A stretch of DNA of 64,000 nucleotides from Candidatus Gastranaerophilales bacterium. GTDB taxonomy: Bacteria; Cyanobacteriota; Vampirovibrionia; Gastranaerophilales; Gastranaerophilaceae. The stretch is taken from assembly GCA_944323335.1 (NCBI GenBank), contig CALUSB010000005.1:1-64000 (forward strand). Reading direction: 5' to 3'. This document shows positions 34,468 through 41,653 of this stretch, piece after piece (position 1 is the stretch's first letter; the number at the start of each line of letters is the position of its first letter). The position numbers were made by a program, and so were the translations under genes. Below the pieces are notes generated by a model. The model was not told the origin of the DNA. It searched no databases and worked only from the letters and a program-made list of their open reading frames with translations.

Positions 34468-35333
34468 TTTACTATGCCTCCCCCAAATTGTTTAAATATC
34501 TGCTCTTTTTCATTTAACTGTATTTGTCCTATAGGCTGAGAATTATTTGTTTTTGCAGCTTCTTCTTTTGCTTTATTTCTCTTGCCAAATAGTGCATTTA
34601 ATAGATAAGGCATAAATGTTATAGTGATTTTTGCTTTCGTTGGTGTGATTCCAAGGTCTGCAACTTTTTTGTAGAAAGTTGAATATGCATCAGCCAAGTA
34701 CCCGCCCATGATGTCCTTGCCGTCTTTTGTTTTACCGACAACAATATCTTCCCATTTAGGGTCTATTAATTTGGCGTATTCGGGATTAATGCCGAATTTT
34801 GACATATCTTTGGTTACTTTTTTAACACTCTTTGAAATTGGAGTTAGTATTAGTGAAGACAATACAAAGCCTGTAACGGCGGCTACAAAGTTTTTGGTTG
34901 CTGCCATTTGCTTGTCTTCTTCCTCGGCTCCCGGCATAGCAAGTACGCATATTGGTTTTAGAAGTCCTGCAAGGAATATTGTAATAATATTTTCAAATAA
35001 GGCTTCGTTGTCCTTAACAAGTTTTAGAGCGTGATTTACCTTGTCGCTTTTTATGAAATTCACGGCCCATTGTGGGGCGTCTTTAACTCCTTTAAAATCT
35101 TTACCCCCTTCTTCCACAAGTTCCTTAAGGGCTGATTTAATAATTTTTTGGGTATCAAAACTTGCAGACCCGCTAAAGTTTACACTTTTAGCGGGTCTGT
35201 TTTTGTATAAGTTTTTATCTGTGTTTTTATGCTCAGAAATATTCTCTGCTTCTTTGAATGCTCTGCTTTTTGTACGCTGCATATGAGGCGAAGAATTAAA
35301 ATTTAAATGTGATGTTAAATGCTCGATTCTCAT
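34464..35333 (-). CDS. Hypothetical membrane protein with NFSG motif
   Basis: 289 residues, basic polar N-terminus with NFSG at residues 52-55, membrane segments near 115-135, 145-170 and 235-250, then a Lys-rich tail. No recognised domain and no classical signal peptide. It is first in a two-gene leftward operon. There is no Shine-Dalgarno; TATACT (35345-35340) lies six bases before the ATG. The codons around the NFSG motif form a 13-bp perfect inverted repeat (separate entry). Confidence 0.78.
   Translation of the reverse strand: MRIEHLTSHLNFNSSPHMQRTKSRAFKEAENISEHKNTDKNLYKNRPAKSVNFSGSASFDTQKIIKSALKELVEEGGKDFKGVKDAPQWAVNFIKSDKVNHALKLVKDNEALFENIITIFLAGLLKPICVLAMPGAEEEDKQMAATKNFVAAVTGFVLSSLILTPISKSVKKVTKDMSKFGINPEYAKLIDPKWEDIVVGKTKDGKDIMGGYLADAYSTFYKKVADLGITPTKAKITITFMPYLLNALFGKRNKAKEEAAKTNNSQPIGQIQLNEKEQIFKQFGGGIVK
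35165..35204 (+). other. Terminator-like hairpin inside a coding sequence
   Basis: CAGACCCGCTAAA (35165-35177) and TTTAGCGGGTCTG (35187-35199) are exact reverse complements with a nine-base loop, followed by five T on the plus strand. It sits antisense within the gene at 34464-35333, exactly over codons for the NRPAKSVNFSGSA region. Confidence 0.6.
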
Positions 35334-35345
35334 GGTACTAGTATA
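35334..35345 (-). promoter_or_regulatory. -10 box of the 35333 gene
   Basis: TATACT (35345-35340) six bases before ATG 35333 on the minus strand. No clear -35. Confidence 0.4.
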
Positions 35346-35396
35346 AAGCGAAAAAATTTTTTTCTTTGCTATAATATATCATTTGTTTTACAAATG

Positions 35397-36386
35397 TTAA
35401 CAATTACTGAAAACGCTTTCTCTGTGCTGGTTTATAGAGTTATAGATATAATGTTCAAGCTTGTCTGTTATTATTTTTTCAAGATTAATTTTATAAAGCG
35501 AGTTAATTTCTTTTATAAAAAAGCATGGGCTGGTTATGTTTATTTCAATTATTTTTGTTCCTATAGTATCAAGTCCCGCCATTATTACACCGTCGTCTAA
35601 AAGTTTTTTTGAAATTATATTTTCAATAGCTTTTTCTTCAGGTGTGATTGAGCCGAATTTTAAATTTGCATCACAGTGTTCATTAAATTTAAAATCGTCA
35701 TTTGTTGCAACTTTTTGTACACAATACTCAAGGATTTCTCCGCAGATGAATATCAGCCTTTTATCTCCGTTTTTAATTTCAGGCAGATATTCTTGAACCA
35801 TAACGATTGTTTTGCCGTTATCGGTTGCGGTATTTATTATTGTATTTGTGTTTTTATCCCCATAACAAAGGTAAAACACCCCGCTTGAAAAACAACGGTT
35901 AAGCGGTTTTATTATTATTTCTTTATTTTCTTTTAAAAATTCTCTTATAAACTTAACGTCTGATGTGACAATGTTTTTTGGTGCAAGAGAGGGAAAATCG
36001 TTTATGTAAAGTTTTTCGTTTTTGTTCCTTATGGCGTCAGGTGAATTTAGAACAATAGTTTTTTTAGGATTAACCATACTTAAAATATAAGTTGCGTTTA
36101 TATAGTTAATATCAACAGGAGGATCGGGGCGGAAAAATATCGTATCAAACTCTTCAAGGGTTGTATTTGTAAGTTCGTTTGATTTATAGAGTTCATTATC
36201 TTTAAACACTGTTTTTGTGCAAAAACAACACGGCCTCGTCTCAAAAACATTTAGCATGTTTTTTGTTGCAACATAAACACTGTGGTTGCGTTTTAAAAAT
36301 TCAACATTTAACCAAAAGTTGGTTACAAGCTTGTTAAACTCAAAATATTTAAACTCTAGTTCGTCTATTATAAAAAGTATTTTCAT
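35397..36386 (-). CDS. Divergent glutathione-synthetase-like ATP-grasp protein
   Basis: The 329-residue protein matches the layout of E. coli GshB: FFRPDPPVDINYINATYIL, VLNSPDAIRNKNEKLYINDF, IIIKPL, MVQEYLPEIKNGDKRLIFICGE, and the C-terminal metal site GLDTIGTKIIEINITSP. Two glycine-rich ATP-binding loops of GshB are not conserved: after KPL it reads NRCFSSGVF, where GshB has a Gly-Gly loop, and the A-A-G-G-R-G-E loop is missing. Cysteines are unusually common. It may ligate a different amino acid or thiol, or be non-catalytic. It is monocistronic; TATAAT (36399-36394) lies seven bases before the ATG. Confidence 0.82.
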   Translation of the reverse strand: MKILFIIDELEFKYFEFNKLVTNFWLNVEFLKRNHSVYVATKNMLNVFETRPCCFCTKTVFKDNELYKSNELTNTTLEEFDTIFFRPDPPVDINYINATYILSMVNPKKTIVLNSPDAIRNKNEKLYINDFPSLAPKNIVTSDVKFIREFLKENKEIIIKPLNRCFSSGVFYLCYGDKNTNTIINTATDNGKTIVMVQEYLPEIKNGDKRLIFICGEILEYCVQKVATNDDFKFNEHCDANLKFGSITPEEKAIENIISKKLLDDGVIMAGLDTIGTKIIEINITSPCFFIKEINSLYKINLEKIITDKLEHYIYNSINQHRESVFSNC

Positions 36387-36399
36387 ATTATAAATTATA
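36387..36399 (-). promoter_or_regulatory. -10 box of the GshB-like gene
   Basis: TATAAT (36399-36394), seven bases, ATG 36386 on the minus strand, with no Shine-Dalgarno. The -35 is weak. Confidence 0.45.
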
Positions 36400-36441
36400 T
36401 AATAAACAAAACGTACGATTTTAAATTAAACAATTATATAG

Positions 36442-36454
36442 TATAATCCTGACT
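36442..36454 (+). promoter_or_regulatory. -10 box of the Cys-rich miniprotein gene and its operon
   Basis: TATAAT (36442-36447), seven bases, ATG 36455. A weak TTTAAA (36420-36425) lies 16 bp upstream. Confidence 0.5.
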
Positions 36455-36664
36455 ATGAAAAAATGTCCTTTTAGTAACAACGGTTGTTCTGTAGAGTGTG
36501 CTTTGTTTATCTCAAAAGACGAGTTAAACGAGCTGGTCGTAAACAGGCTAAAAGCCATTGGAGTTTTTAACGATGAACAGGGTGGCATATGTTCGCTCAA
36601 GTCCGTTGCTCTTGCACAATCAAGGTACATTTTTGAAAATACTTCTGTATATAACAAAAAATAA
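36455..36664 (+). CDS. Cysteine-rich small protein, 69 residues
   Basis: It starts MKKCPFSNNGCSVECALF, with Cys at residues 4, 11 and 15 and a fourth in GGICSLK near residue 46, a pattern that could bind zinc or an Fe-S cluster. The rest is helical. I have seen comparable short CPF...ECALF proteins in other bacteria but know of no proven function. It is followed after 11 bp by a TPR gene and seems to head a long rightward run. Confidence 0.7.
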   Translation: MKKCPFSNNGCSVECALFISKDELNELVVNRLKAIGVFNDEQGGICSLKSVALAQSRYIFENTSVYNKK

Positions 36665-36675
36665 GAGAGATAAAA

Positions 36676-37716
36676 ATGCACAAAGAAATTTTAATCAAAG
36701 ATTTAAAAGAAAAAATTGCAAACAATCCGGAGTGTGATGAGAACTACAGGGCTCTTGCAAATATTTATGTAGCGGATGAGGACTATGAAAACGCACTTGA
36801 TGTTTATGTAAAACTTTTGGAAAAATTTCCGCAAGACGTGCAAGCACTTATAAACACGGGTAGTATTTATTTTTATAAAAAGGATTACGAAAAAGCTATA
36901 GAGAACTATCTAAAAGCAAATAAAATAGAGCCTTCATCATTTGCGATAAATTTTAACTTAGGCAATGTTTATGCTGAAATCGGCAGTTTTGCAAATGCAC
37001 TAAGATACTATAATAATGCTCTTGAAATCAAACCTGACTCGGCTGATGTTTATAACGCAATAGGTTTTCTCCATCAGGATAATGAAGATTACCAAGAGGC
37101 AAGAAGATACTATCAAAAAGCAATTGATTTAAATTCAGAATGTGCGGAGTATGAAATAAATTTAGCTAATGTATACCAAAAAATTAATGAATTCGAACTT
37201 GCTTCAAAGCACTATAAAATTGCATATGATATGGATAATTCAGATAAAAAAGCCTGTCTTTGTCTGGCTAATGCGTATGCTTCAATGGAGAACTTTGATG
37301 AGGCTGCAAAGTACTTTGAAAGAACAACTCAAATTGACCCGAACTATTACCCTGCTTGGGTTTGCTGGGCAATAGCGGTTGCTGATTCAGGGGATTTAGA
37401 CAGAGCTATCATGCTCTTTAAACACGCTATTGAATTAGATGTATCTAAGCCAAACGCCTATCTTCTTTTGGCCAATATTTTAATTGGTGAAAAACGCTAC
37501 TCTGAAGCAATTTCACTTTATGAAAGTGCACTTAAGCTTGCAGTTGATAAAACAAAAATCTACGTACTTATGGCAAATGCTTATATGATGCTCGATGATA
37601 TTAAAAATGCAGCCAAGTACTACAGGCTTGCTATGAAAGAAGACCCTGCCAATCTTGAAATTAAGCTTATATATATCGATGTTGCAAATAACTTTATTAT
37701 GAAAAAGGTGGCATAA
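36676..37716 (+). CDS. Tetratricopeptide repeat protein, 346 residues
   Basis: About nine TPR units fill nearly the whole length (for example NFNLGNVYAEIGSFANALRYYNNAL and AYASMENFDEAAKYFERTTQIDP-like units). There is no signal peptide or membrane segment, so it is a cytoplasmic scaffold. AGAGAGA precedes the ATG. Its TAA overlaps the next ATG by one base. The partner is unknown; a second TPR protein lies 2.2 kb downstream in the same run. Confidence 0.88.
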   Translation: MHKEILIKDLKEKIANNPECDENYRALANIYVADEDYENALDVYVKLLEKFPQDVQALINTGSIYFYKKDYEKAIENYLKANKIEPSSFAINFNLGNVYAEIGSFANALRYYNNALEIKPDSADVYNAIGFLHQDNEDYQEARRYYQKAIDLNSECAEYEINLANVYQKINEFELASKHYKIAYDMDNSDKKACLCLANAYASMENFDEAAKYFERTTQIDPNYYPAWVCWAIAVADSGDLDRAIMLFKHAIELDVSKPNAYLLLANILIGEKRYSEAISLYESALKLAVDKTKIYVLMANAYMMLDDIKNAAKYYRLAMKEDPANLEIKLIYIDVANNFIMKKVA

Positions 37717-38132
37717 TGCGCTCGGGCGGTATCGGAGTTCAGTTGATTGAACGTATTATAAGTGCTCTGTCATATCTTACTTTTGGTATGGCGGGTGTTG
37801 TATGGATTATAGTCTGCTATGTAACTAAAAACCAAATGTCGTCTTTTTGTTCATATAACATATACCAGTCGATATTTTTTGCAGTATTTATCTATATACT
37901 TTCGCTTTTCTGCTCAATTGTTATGGGGCTATTGAGTGCCGTTCCTTTTTTGGGCAAGCTGATTAATGATTTTGCAATGTTTTTTGCAGGTACTCCAATT
38001 TACTTTGGATACTCGCTCTGGGGTCTTGTTGTATTTTTAGTAATCTGTTATCTTGCAATATTTTCTTTTTTTGGAAGATATCCCTACCTGCCTTTTATTT
38101 CAGATGTTATAGGTTCAAATTTTAGGAGATAA
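37716..38132 (+). CDS. Small membrane protein, Tic20/DUF4870-like
   Basis: 138 residues with four predicted helices. ISALSYLTFGMAGVVWIIVCYV followed by polar residues and YNIYQSIFFAVFIYI resembles the S-x-L-x-Y ... N-x-x-Q-x-I pattern of cyanobacterial Tic20-like (Ycf60) and DUF4870 proteins. The assignment is by eye and tentative. It is coupled to the TPR gene by a TAATG overlap. Confidence 0.55.
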   Translation: MRSGGIGVQLIERIISALSYLTFGMAGVVWIIVCYVTKNQMSSFCSYNIYQSIFFAVFIYILSLFCSIVMGLLSAVPFLGKLINDFAMFFAGTPIYFGYSLWGLVVFLVICYLAIFSFFGRYPYLPFISDVIGSNFRR

Positions 38133-38136
38133 AAAA

Positions 38137-38586
38137 ATTAAAACTCTTTTGTCTTTATTTTTTCTTTTTTTTACAAGTCTTGCAGCAACGGCGCAAGAAG
38201 GCCCATATGCAGGCACAGAACTGCAGGAAGTTCTAAAACACGACACATATGAACCAAATTACTTTACTATGATTTTTGGTTTGATTTTTGTCATATTTTT
38301 GATTTATTTGACGGGCTTTATCTACCAAAAACTAATAGGTGTGGGCTCTAAAATTAATAAAAAAGCACTAAAAAATTCATCTCTAAATAAGGTAAATATC
38401 CTATCTTCTATGCCTTTAGGCAGAGGAAAAAATATATACGTAGTTTTAGTTAACGGTAAAACCTTAATGCTTGGCGCAACAGAAAATCAAATAACTCTTT
38501 TAAGAGAATTTAGCGAGCAAGAACTGCTCGAGTACTCAAAGACTTTGCCTGATGATATGGAGTTTGAAGATGAAAAAGACTGTTAA
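38137..38586 (+). CDS. FliO-like membrane protein
   Basis: A signal-peptide-like start, a short periplasmic stretch, one membrane helix (about 42-64) and a cytoplasmic domain containing VNILSSMPLGRGKNIYVVLV and LGATENQITLLREF, which matches the FliO/MopB domain. No flagellar genes are in the window, so it may serve another export system. Start choice is unusual: ATT at 38137 has AGGAG eight bases upstream and gives a proper Lys-containing signal sequence (MKTLLSLFFLFF). The only conventional alternative, TTG 38149, has no ribosome site and loses the Lys. Confidence 0.65.
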   Translation: MKTLLSLFFLFFTSLAATAQEGPYAGTELQEVLKHDTYEPNYFTMIFGLIFVIFLIYLTGFIYQKLIGVGSKINKKALKNSSLNKVNILSSMPLGRGKNIYVVLVNGKTLMLGATENQITLLREFSEQELLEYSKTLPDDMEFEDEKDC

Positions 38587-39451
38587 AATAGGAAAATATA
38601 ATGTTGGCGACCCGACTCATTGCTTCATTATAGCTGAAATAGGTATAAATCATAACGGTGATATTGACCTTGCAAAAAAGCTAATCAAGATGGCGCATGA
38701 TTTGGGAGCTGATGCGGTAAAATTTCAAAAAAGAACGGTCGATGTAGTCTACACAAAACACGAACTTGAAATGGAGCGACCCAATCCCTTTGGTGAAACG
38801 AACGGTGATTTAAAGCGCGGTCTGGAGTTTGGACTAAGTGAGTACAGTGAAATCGATAAATATTGTAAAAAGCTTGGCGTCTTATGGTTTGCTTCTTGTT
38901 GGGATGAAGCTTCGGTTGATTTTATAGAGCAATTTAACCCCCCTTGTTATAAAATCTCATCTGCCTCTTTAACTGATGATGATTTGCTTTTGCACACAAA
39001 AAGCAAGGGAAGACCGATTTTGCTTGCTACCGGTATGAGCACACAAGCTGAAATTGACCATGCGATAGATATTCTTGGGCAGGATAATTTAGTTTTGCTG
39101 CATTGCACTTCAACTTATCCAAGCCAAGAATCTGAACTAAACTTAAATGTTATCCCAAACTATATTGAAAAATATTCTTGCCCTATAGGTTATAGCGGGC
39201 ATGAAAAGGGTGTTTTCCCCTCGGTACTTGCTGCCTCCATGGGCGCTTGTGTTGTTGAAAGACATATAACAACAGATAGAACCCTATGGGGTTCAGACCA
39301 TCCTGCAAGCCTTGAGCCTGAGGGGCTAAGGAGGCTTGTCCGTGATATAAGGCTTTTAAATACCATAAAAGGGGATGGCAAAAAGGTTGTCTATGAGTCA
39401 GAATTGCCAATAATTAAGAAATTAAGAAGAAAGAAAACCGTACAATGTTAA
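38570..39451 (+). CDS. NeuB-family sugar acid synthase (lacks SAF domain)
   Basis: NeuB-type enzymes condense phosphoenolpyruvate with an N-acetylhexosamine to make sialic or related nonulosonic acids. The 293-residue barrel has FIIAEIGINHNGDIDLAKKL, DAVKFQKRT, YKISSASL, LATGMST, LLHCTSTYP and IGYSGHEKG, ERHITTDRTLWGSDH. Full-length NeuB is about 345 residues and ends in an SAF (antifreeze-like) domain; this one stops right after the barrel. ATG 38570 has GGAG seven bases upstream; an earlier ATG at 38552 does not. It overlaps the FliO-like gene by 17 bp and the phosphatase gene by 7 bp. Confidence 0.88.
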   Translation: MKKTVKIGKYNVGDPTHCFIIAEIGINHNGDIDLAKKLIKMAHDLGADAVKFQKRTVDVVYTKHELEMERPNPFGETNGDLKRGLEFGLSEYSEIDKYCKKLGVLWFASCWDEASVDFIEQFNPPCYKISSASLTDDDLLLHTKSKGRPILLATGMSTQAEIDHAIDILGQDNLVLLHCTSTYPSQESELNLNVIPNYIEKYSCPIGYSGHEKGVFPSVLAASMGACVVERHITTDRTLWGSDHPASLEPEGLRRLVRDIRLLNTIKGDGKKVVYESELPIIKKLRRKKTVQC

Positions 39452-39924
39452 ATTTATCAAAAGATATAAAACTTGTTGCCTCAGATTTTGACGGAGTATT
39501 TACCGATGGGTCAGTGTATATTGATGAGGATTTAAAACAGGTTAAAAAAATAAATTTCTCAGATATTATGGGTGTTTCAAGACTCATAAAGGCAGGTTAT
39601 AAATTTGCGATTATTTCAGGTGAGACTTCAAATATACTGAATTATTTTAAAAATAAATTTAATATAGATGAAATCCATGGCGGTGTTCGTCAAAAGGGTA
39701 TTGTATTAAGCGAGATTATGGAAAAATACTCTCTTTCATACGATGAAGTTTTATACATTGGTGATGATATAAATGACATAGCAGCTTTTGACTGCGTTAA
39801 ATACAAAATTGCTCCAAAAAACGCTAATCCCATAGTAAAAGTAAAAGAGGGTATTCAAATTACTCAAAACTCAGGCGGTGACGGGGCTTTTCGCGAGGTT
39901 GTTGATACACTTTTAAATTCATAG
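39445..39924 (+). CDS. KdsC-family HAD phosphatase
   Basis: 159 residues with HAD motifs: ASDFDGVFTDGSVYI (nucleophile DFDGV), IISGE, and GDDINDIAAF. This family dephosphorylates KDO-8-phosphate or N-acylneuraminate-9-phosphate. Directly after a NeuB-type gene, with overlapping ends, it probably removes the 9-phosphate from the product of that enzyme. KDO metabolism is the alternative. No CMP-sugar activating enzyme is in the window. Confidence 0.9.
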   Translation: MLNLSKDIKLVASDFDGVFTDGSVYIDEDLKQVKKINFSDIMGVSRLIKAGYKFAIISGETSNILNYFKNKFNIDEIHGGVRQKGIVLSEIMEKYSLSYDEVLYIGDDINDIAAFDCVKYKIAPKNANPIVKVKEGIQITQNSGGDGAFREVVDTLLNS

Positions 39925-39937
39925 TAAAATTATTTTA
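39902..39937 (+). promoter_or_regulatory. Internal promoter before the second TPR gene, predicted leaderless start
   Basis: TTGATA (39902-39907), 17 bp, TAAAAT (39925-39930), seven bases, ATG 39938. The -35 lies within the end of the phosphatase gene. No Shine-Dalgarno is present. Confidence 0.6.
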
Positions 39938-41650
39938 ATGCTTAAGTTTTTTCAAAAAATAGCAAAACAGGTAAATAAATTTAACACTATTGTTAATGAT
40001 TACAAGGCTGTAGGAAAAGAGGTTTCCCTGCCTTCACATGCTTATGTGAACTGGGGTATGCAGCTTGCGCAGGAGGGTAACACTAAAGAGGCGCTTGAAA
40101 AATTTGAGCTGAGTGCCAATATGGTTAACTCTACTCCCGATGCCTTTGTTAACCTTGGAATAATGTGCGCCAAAAAGGCTGATTTTACTCAAGCGATTGA
40201 ATTTTTTAAAAAAGCTATAAGAATAGATGACACCTGTGCAAAAGCTTGGGCGCTTTTAGGCAGCGCTTACGGTGAAACGGATAACATAAAAGAGGCTAAA
40301 AAAGCTTTTAAGCTCTCTTTAAAATATGACCCGAGAAGTTTTCAAACTTACTTAAATCAAGGAATATTCTTTGCTAAAATAGGTGAAGTTGAAAACGCGA
40401 TAAGCAGTTTTAAAAACGCTTACGCTTTTAACCCTCAAGAGCCGCAGAGCGTATTTTTATCGGGTATTTTATATTCTCAAATGAGGGATTTTGAAGAGGC
40501 GATAAGAAAATTTAAACTCGTTATCTCAATCTCGCCTTTTCACTCTGAAGCTCTTTACCACCTTGCTTTTTGCTACTATCAGGTTCAAAATTTTGAACTT
40601 GCGCTAAACTTTGCTAAAAAGTCAAAAAGCGCCAGCCCTACAAAAATAGAAAACTATATAATAATAGCTGAAAGTTATATGGCGCAAAAAGATAAAGACG
40701 AGTGCTTTAAAACTTACGAAGAAGCAAAAAAAGCAGGACTTGTTTCCTATCAGCTTTTATATTCAAATGCCGTTGCTTATCAGGCTTTTGATATGTGGCA
40801 AGAGGCTATAGATATTCTTAAAAAAGCAATTGAACTTGATAGTAATAACTTTGCCGCTTACTATGCTTTATCTCTTTCTTATTTAAAACTTGATTTAAGA
40901 GAGGAAGCATATGGGGTGCTTAAGCGTACGCTTGAGCTAAATCCTAACCATACGGTCTCTATGTTTAATTTAGGGCAATTGTATTTAAAAGATTCAAGAT
41001 TTGATGAGGCAATTGAATGTTACAAAAACGCTATAGCGCATGACGCTAAGCTTACGCATATGTATTTTAATATTGCAAACGCATATCATCTAAAGGGTGA
41101 TGCGCATAAAGCAATAAAATACTGGGAAAAAACCGTTGAGTATGATGATAAAAACACAGGCGCTCTTCTAAATCTTGCAAATGCGTATTCTCAAATAGGC
41201 GATAGCGCACTTGCCTTAAGGAAGGCAAGAAGCGCTTATATGATTGATAAGAAAAATCCTGATGTAATTATGGCGTACGCTATAATACTTCTTAAAGAAA
41301 ACAGTGTTTATGACGCAAGGGAAAAATTTGAAGAAGTGCTTGAGGTTAATCCTGACTTTCTTTCTGCAAAATTTGCACTTATTGAATGTATGATAAAAAC
41401 AAACAAGCCAAAAGAGGCAATGAATGAGCTTGAAAAATACAAAGAAACTCACGGTGATAAAAAAGAATTTATGATGTTAAACCTCCTTGCTTATCTTAAA
41501 ATTGAAGAAATGGAGCAAAATAATTATTTGCTTGACCAAATAATCGAGGTTTGTGATAAGATATTAAGTACTCACGGGGAAGATTCGTGGGTTCAAAAAG
41601 TAAAGGATGAATATCAAAAGAAGCACGACAACAAAGATAGTGAAGGTTAA
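39938..41650 (+). CDS. Tetratricopeptide repeat protein, 570 residues
   Basis: About 14 TPR units (for example AYVNWGMQLAQEGNTKEALE and AFVNLGIMCAKKADFTQAIE) after a short basic N-terminus. It is cytoplasmic and has no other domain. It could be a scaffold or glycosylation-linked protein, but nothing in the sequence fixes the role. It ends 3 bp before lysC. It lacks a ribosome site and has its own promoter, so it may start a new transcription unit running through lysC. Confidence 0.88.
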   Translation: MLKFFQKIAKQVNKFNTIVNDYKAVGKEVSLPSHAYVNWGMQLAQEGNTKEALEKFELSANMVNSTPDAFVNLGIMCAKKADFTQAIEFFKKAIRIDDTCAKAWALLGSAYGETDNIKEAKKAFKLSLKYDPRSFQTYLNQGIFFAKIGEVENAISSFKNAYAFNPQEPQSVFLSGILYSQMRDFEEAIRKFKLVISISPFHSEALYHLAFCYYQVQNFELALNFAKKSKSASPTKIENYIIIAESYMAQKDKDECFKTYEEAKKAGLVSYQLLYSNAVAYQAFDMWQEAIDILKKAIELDSNNFAAYYALSLSYLKLDLREEAYGVLKRTLELNPNHTVSMFNLGQLYLKDSRFDEAIECYKNAIAHDAKLTHMYFNIANAYHLKGDAHKAIKYWEKTVEYDDKNTGALLNLANAYSQIGDSALALRKARSAYMIDKKNPDVIMAYAIILLKENSVYDAREKFEEVLEVNPDFLSAKFALIECMIKTNKPKEAMNELEKYKETHGDKKEFMMLNLLAYLKIEEMEQNNYLLDQIIEVCDKILSTHGEDSWVQKVKDEYQKKHDNKDSEG

Positions 41651-41653
41651 AAA

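Noticed and set aside
38552-38569. ATG 38552 as the start of the NeuB-type gene
   Set aside because: The next in-frame ATG at 38570 has GGAG at seven bases and begins the conserved region; the earlier ATG has no ribosome site.
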